Shown: piece by piece, positions 60,691-64,000 of the stretch | Layout: each line of letters begins with the position of its first letter | Position numbering within the stretch: the stretch's first letter is position 1 | Origin: Tyto alba | Taxonomy: Eukaryota; Chordata; Aves; Strigiformes; Tytonidae | Length of the DNA stretch: 64,000 nt | Direction: 5' to 3' | Assembly (NCBI RefSeq): GCF_018691265.1 | Contig: NW_024881261.1 | Location: 22,283,374-22,347,373, forward strand | The notes under the pieces: model-generated | Told to the model about the DNA's origin: nothing | Seen by the model: the letters and a program-made list of their open reading frames with translations, nothing else | Databases searched by the model: none | Made by a program: the position numbers and the translations under genes

Positions 60691-63600
60691 TGAAACCAAA
60701 CAAGAGGACCTGCCAACACCGCCTGGCACACGTGCTTGTGGAGAGGGGTGGTCAAGTGGCCTTCATCAGCGCAACCCAGAGGCCAAACATCAGTACTTCT
60801 CAGTCACCTCTCTGCATAGTGTCCTGCCCTCTTTCCATGCAGACTTGTGGGGTAAAGATGATAAAACAGCAGCAGGAAAGATGCCAGCTAGACAAAAATG
60901 CTACACTAAGTCACCACATTAATGGCCCAGATAACTTTGCCTAAGACACTAAAGTCAAAAGAATGTAACAACCACATGTAGTAGACATACCAGCCTGGTG
61001 GGTAGCCCAAAATGCAACCTTAGGACACATGGGGATGGGGAAAGGCTGAGACTCCAACTTACATCTGCTGCACAAAGCTTATGAAAAGTTACAAAGGAGA
61101 TGAAGCCTCAGACCAAGAAAGGGAGGAGAGCAGCATGCTGGAGTGTTCCCAGAGAAATACAGATGGACCCAAGCCATAACACAATTAGGTGAGGCAAGGA
61201 CTTTGCAGCAAGAGGTAATAAAGGAATAAAGAACAGGAAAATGCAGTACAAGTATCCTGGAATAAAAAACAAAGGGCTTGAGGAGGCCCTGGGGAGATGG
61301 GGACAGGTTGATCATCTCTTAAGGAAGACTGAGGAGAAACAAAACGAAAACAAAAGAGGAGGTACTGAGAAGCTCACATCAAGGCAGTGGTCCAGATGAC
61401 AGGGGAACTGAGCTCTACTTCTTGCCACTGCAGCAATGGAGCTTGCTTCGATGGTGAGCTCTCAGGGGAGATCCTGCCTTGTTTTACTAGAACCTGTAAG
61501 AGAGTGGTCCAGTGTCTAAGAAAAATATATGGGGATACCTTGATATTGATGCAGTTGGACATGAAAACAAGAACCTGTATTGAAGACAAGACAGGATGGG
61601 CCAATCTTAAAAGAAATTCTCTAAACATAAGCCAAGGCTAACCTAGCATGAAGAAGGGAAGGGTAAATTTAGATGAGAGAAATGGGACATTGTGAAGACT
61701 GAGGAGGAATTGAATGGCCAGCAGGACAAAAATCAAATGTCAGAAGGAGTCTTAAGGGCTGGAGACCTGCAGATTCATGGAGATTTGTCTTTGCTGGTAC
61801 CCCTAGGGTTGTTAGCACCACAGTGCTTATAGAGTCAAGACCAGAGTCACAACTCTGGACTTCCCTGAAAATATTAACCTCTATGATGCGATACCCAAAT
61901 ACAGTGGTAACAAAAAGTTGCCAGCTCATGAATCAGCCATCTGCCTGCAGGAGCAGACTGAGGATGTTCAAACCAAGCAAGGCATATAACTGTTCCTCAA
62001 GGCCAAGCCTTGCATAAGCCTTCATCTGAGGCAGAAAGCTACATTCATATACAAATTCTCTTTACGTGTGTGTGGTAGCTGCTGACAAGACACCTACTAA
62101 TCACAAATCCCTCAAGGAAATCCTGTTTCTTTAACAACTGGAGTTTTGCAGCATCATGCAGGTGTGTGCAGAAGACTCAGCACACAGCTATGACTTTTAC
62201 AGGACTAGACTAGGACATAGGCTGAAGTGGTATGTCTAGATTTTTAAAGAGGTATTTGACATCACATTGAAGTACGGACTAAGGGAAAATGCAAAACAAG
62301 GAGAAAAGCAAGACTGCAGTAAAACAGGGAAATAAGGCTCAATCAGACAGAATGGCTGAGTGTCTCAGAACTGCTTGAAATTCATTTGATCAAGGGACAA
62401 AGAACGGACCTCAGCACTGCTCAGAAAGTTGTACCCACAGATCTCCAAGAAGAAAACAAAAGAAAGGAAGCGACAAAACATTGGGCCCCAGCAGACTGTT
62501 GCCTCAACTCCCAAACTTGTTCCAAGGGAACCAAAATACCATATTTACAAAATGTTGTAAGGTTTGGATAAAAGCAAAATATTTCACAGCCATTGCAGTG
62601 CAGAGCAACACAGGGAGCCAGTACGAGGTCAAAGGCCCAGCTCACCTCACTCCAAGGGAGGCCACCAGCCTGGCTTATGGACAAGGGCCCTGCACAAGGC
62701 AGATAGTCCAGCCTCAGCTTTGGCCAACCACTAGTCACTGACACAGACTGGAACAGAGCTAACAGAACCCCCACACCAGCTAAAGTGTCCACTTGGGATG
62801 GAGGAGGTGTATGGCCTTGTTCATCTTCTAAATCACTCTGTCCTAGGACTTGAGTTTGACTCTGCCCTTTGCCCCTGAGTGTCCAGAGCACAGATTTATT
62901 AACCATACAAGGACACTTTCTCTCCTGCTAGTTTAGATCAGGCAGCTTAACTTCCACTCAGGAAATTCTCACAATATCATCAGAGACTTTCCTACACTCC
63001 CACCAAACATTTTGATTTCAACAAAACTATATTGTGTTTCAAAGAAAAAGCTTCACAAAAAGTATTCCCACCAGTCCAGTCCTCCCAGTCACCTGCTTCA
63101 CACTGTTCCTAGAGGGCTAAGGGGAAATACTTATTGCACACCCCATTTTTGTTACGAACTCTTATTGTGCACCACACTGAGGTCAGAGGTTTAGCTGTCA
63201 CCACACATAGTCCATGGTTACTTTATAGCTCACTTTGCTATTTCTTTTCCTCCTGTGGCAAGAGATAATCCCAGCTCAGGAACGCTGTACAGTGGAAGGA
63301 TGGGAGTCCCAAGACTCTAACCAAGTTGGTCAAACAGGGTGCACAAAACTACCAGTGGTATGGCACCATTAAGGATGCCCACCAAGAGGTGACAATCCCC
63401 AAGAGAAAAGCTGAGAGCCCAGAGCCTTTCACATTTACCACATAAACTGTGTGTGGCCCTCATGGCAATTTCAGCCAGGTGGGAGGGCATTGCAGTAGCA
63501 GCACTGCTGTTCATCTAAGCTGGCTTTCACTCATTACCATAGCTCTTGCCACATCACTGAAGTGTAAATTCACTCAGTAAATCACACCAGCTTCACCGTT

Positions 63601-64000
63601 GCAAAATAGTACTCAAGAAGCACTAATAAAGCGGGAGAAATTGGATTTGCATTGAAGTCAACCTGCCACTTCAGATGTCAGTCACTGCCAATCAGGGGCT
63701 GTAAGCCCCATACAGACAGACTTCCCTGGTCTGGCCATGGAAACCTGGGAAGCCAAGGAACATAAGTGAACATAATGAGCACAGGACCTTCATATTCCCC
63801 CACACACACACACCACAAGAGCCAAGAAGACCAAGTCCTGTGTTAAAAAAGCTGTTAGACAGTGAACCACAACAGTAAGTTACTCTGAATAGTGAATTGA
63901 GAGCCAAGGGGCTATAAAGTGCCTTGATTTCTCTCCTGCTGGATTCAAGGGAAGTATTTCCTCCCACACCCCTACTAGGTGGCATTTAAGAATAAGGAGA
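60691..64000. other. Unassigned intergenic or intronic sequence
   Basis: No gene, RNA or recognisable mobile element. A short CA run lies at about 63801-63813. Possible ancient-repeat traces near 63555-63660 (CATTGAAGTCAA) are too short to call. Confidence 0.55.

Overview
The window looks like non-coding vertebrate DNA, most likely from a bird. The main evidence is a textbook avian-type CR1 LINE 3' end at 25681-25882, with its characteristic 3' consensus and terminal 8-bp (ATTCTATG-like) repeats. A second CR1 tail lies at 15342-15462, and a much older CR1 piece at 43013-43308. Interspersed repeats are otherwise sparse, which also fits a bird. The species cannot be fixed from the sequence. I find no rRNA, tRNA, CRISPR, complete transposon or recognisable protein-coding exon. 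The short open frames on both strands look like chance, or follow from low-complexity purine tracts.

The best reading is a gene desert or the inside of a very long intron, packed with candidate regulatory blocks. These blocks are AT-rich, contain homeodomain-type (TAATTA, TAATTG) and TCF/LEF-type (CTTTGAT, ATCAAAG) words, and keep CpGs that neighbouring sequence has lost. The clearest are at 62-800, 6085-6500, 7690-7910, 12205-12425, 18226-18740, 19870-20050, 24690-24935, 35935-36315, 39185-39420, 40845-40950, 41690-41900, 44660-44840, 47180-47720, 49640-49830, 50250-50480, 53170-53350, 56815-57420 and 60300-60640. Conservation cannot be measured from one sequence, so these are inferences from composition and motifs.

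Low-complexity landmarks are a roughly 143-bp (GATA)n array at 36445-36587, a G-rich purine minisatellite at 44055-44289 running into a small CpG-dense patch (44281-44415), long purine tracts at 49860-50150, 56640-56810 and 57480-57770, and several A/T homopolymers. Old MIR-like SINE pieces and fragments of an unnamed ancient repeat are scattered through the window.

The most unusual structure is a pair of 105-bp inverted repeats (37645-37749 and 38855-38959, 2 mismatches by hand alignment) around a 1,105-bp spacer. The edges are abrupt and there is no target-site duplication, which is the signature expected of a small staggered-break inversion. A perfect 36-bp direct duplication (57181-57216 and 57977-58012) is a second local rearrangement scar. 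I saw no new protein system here.
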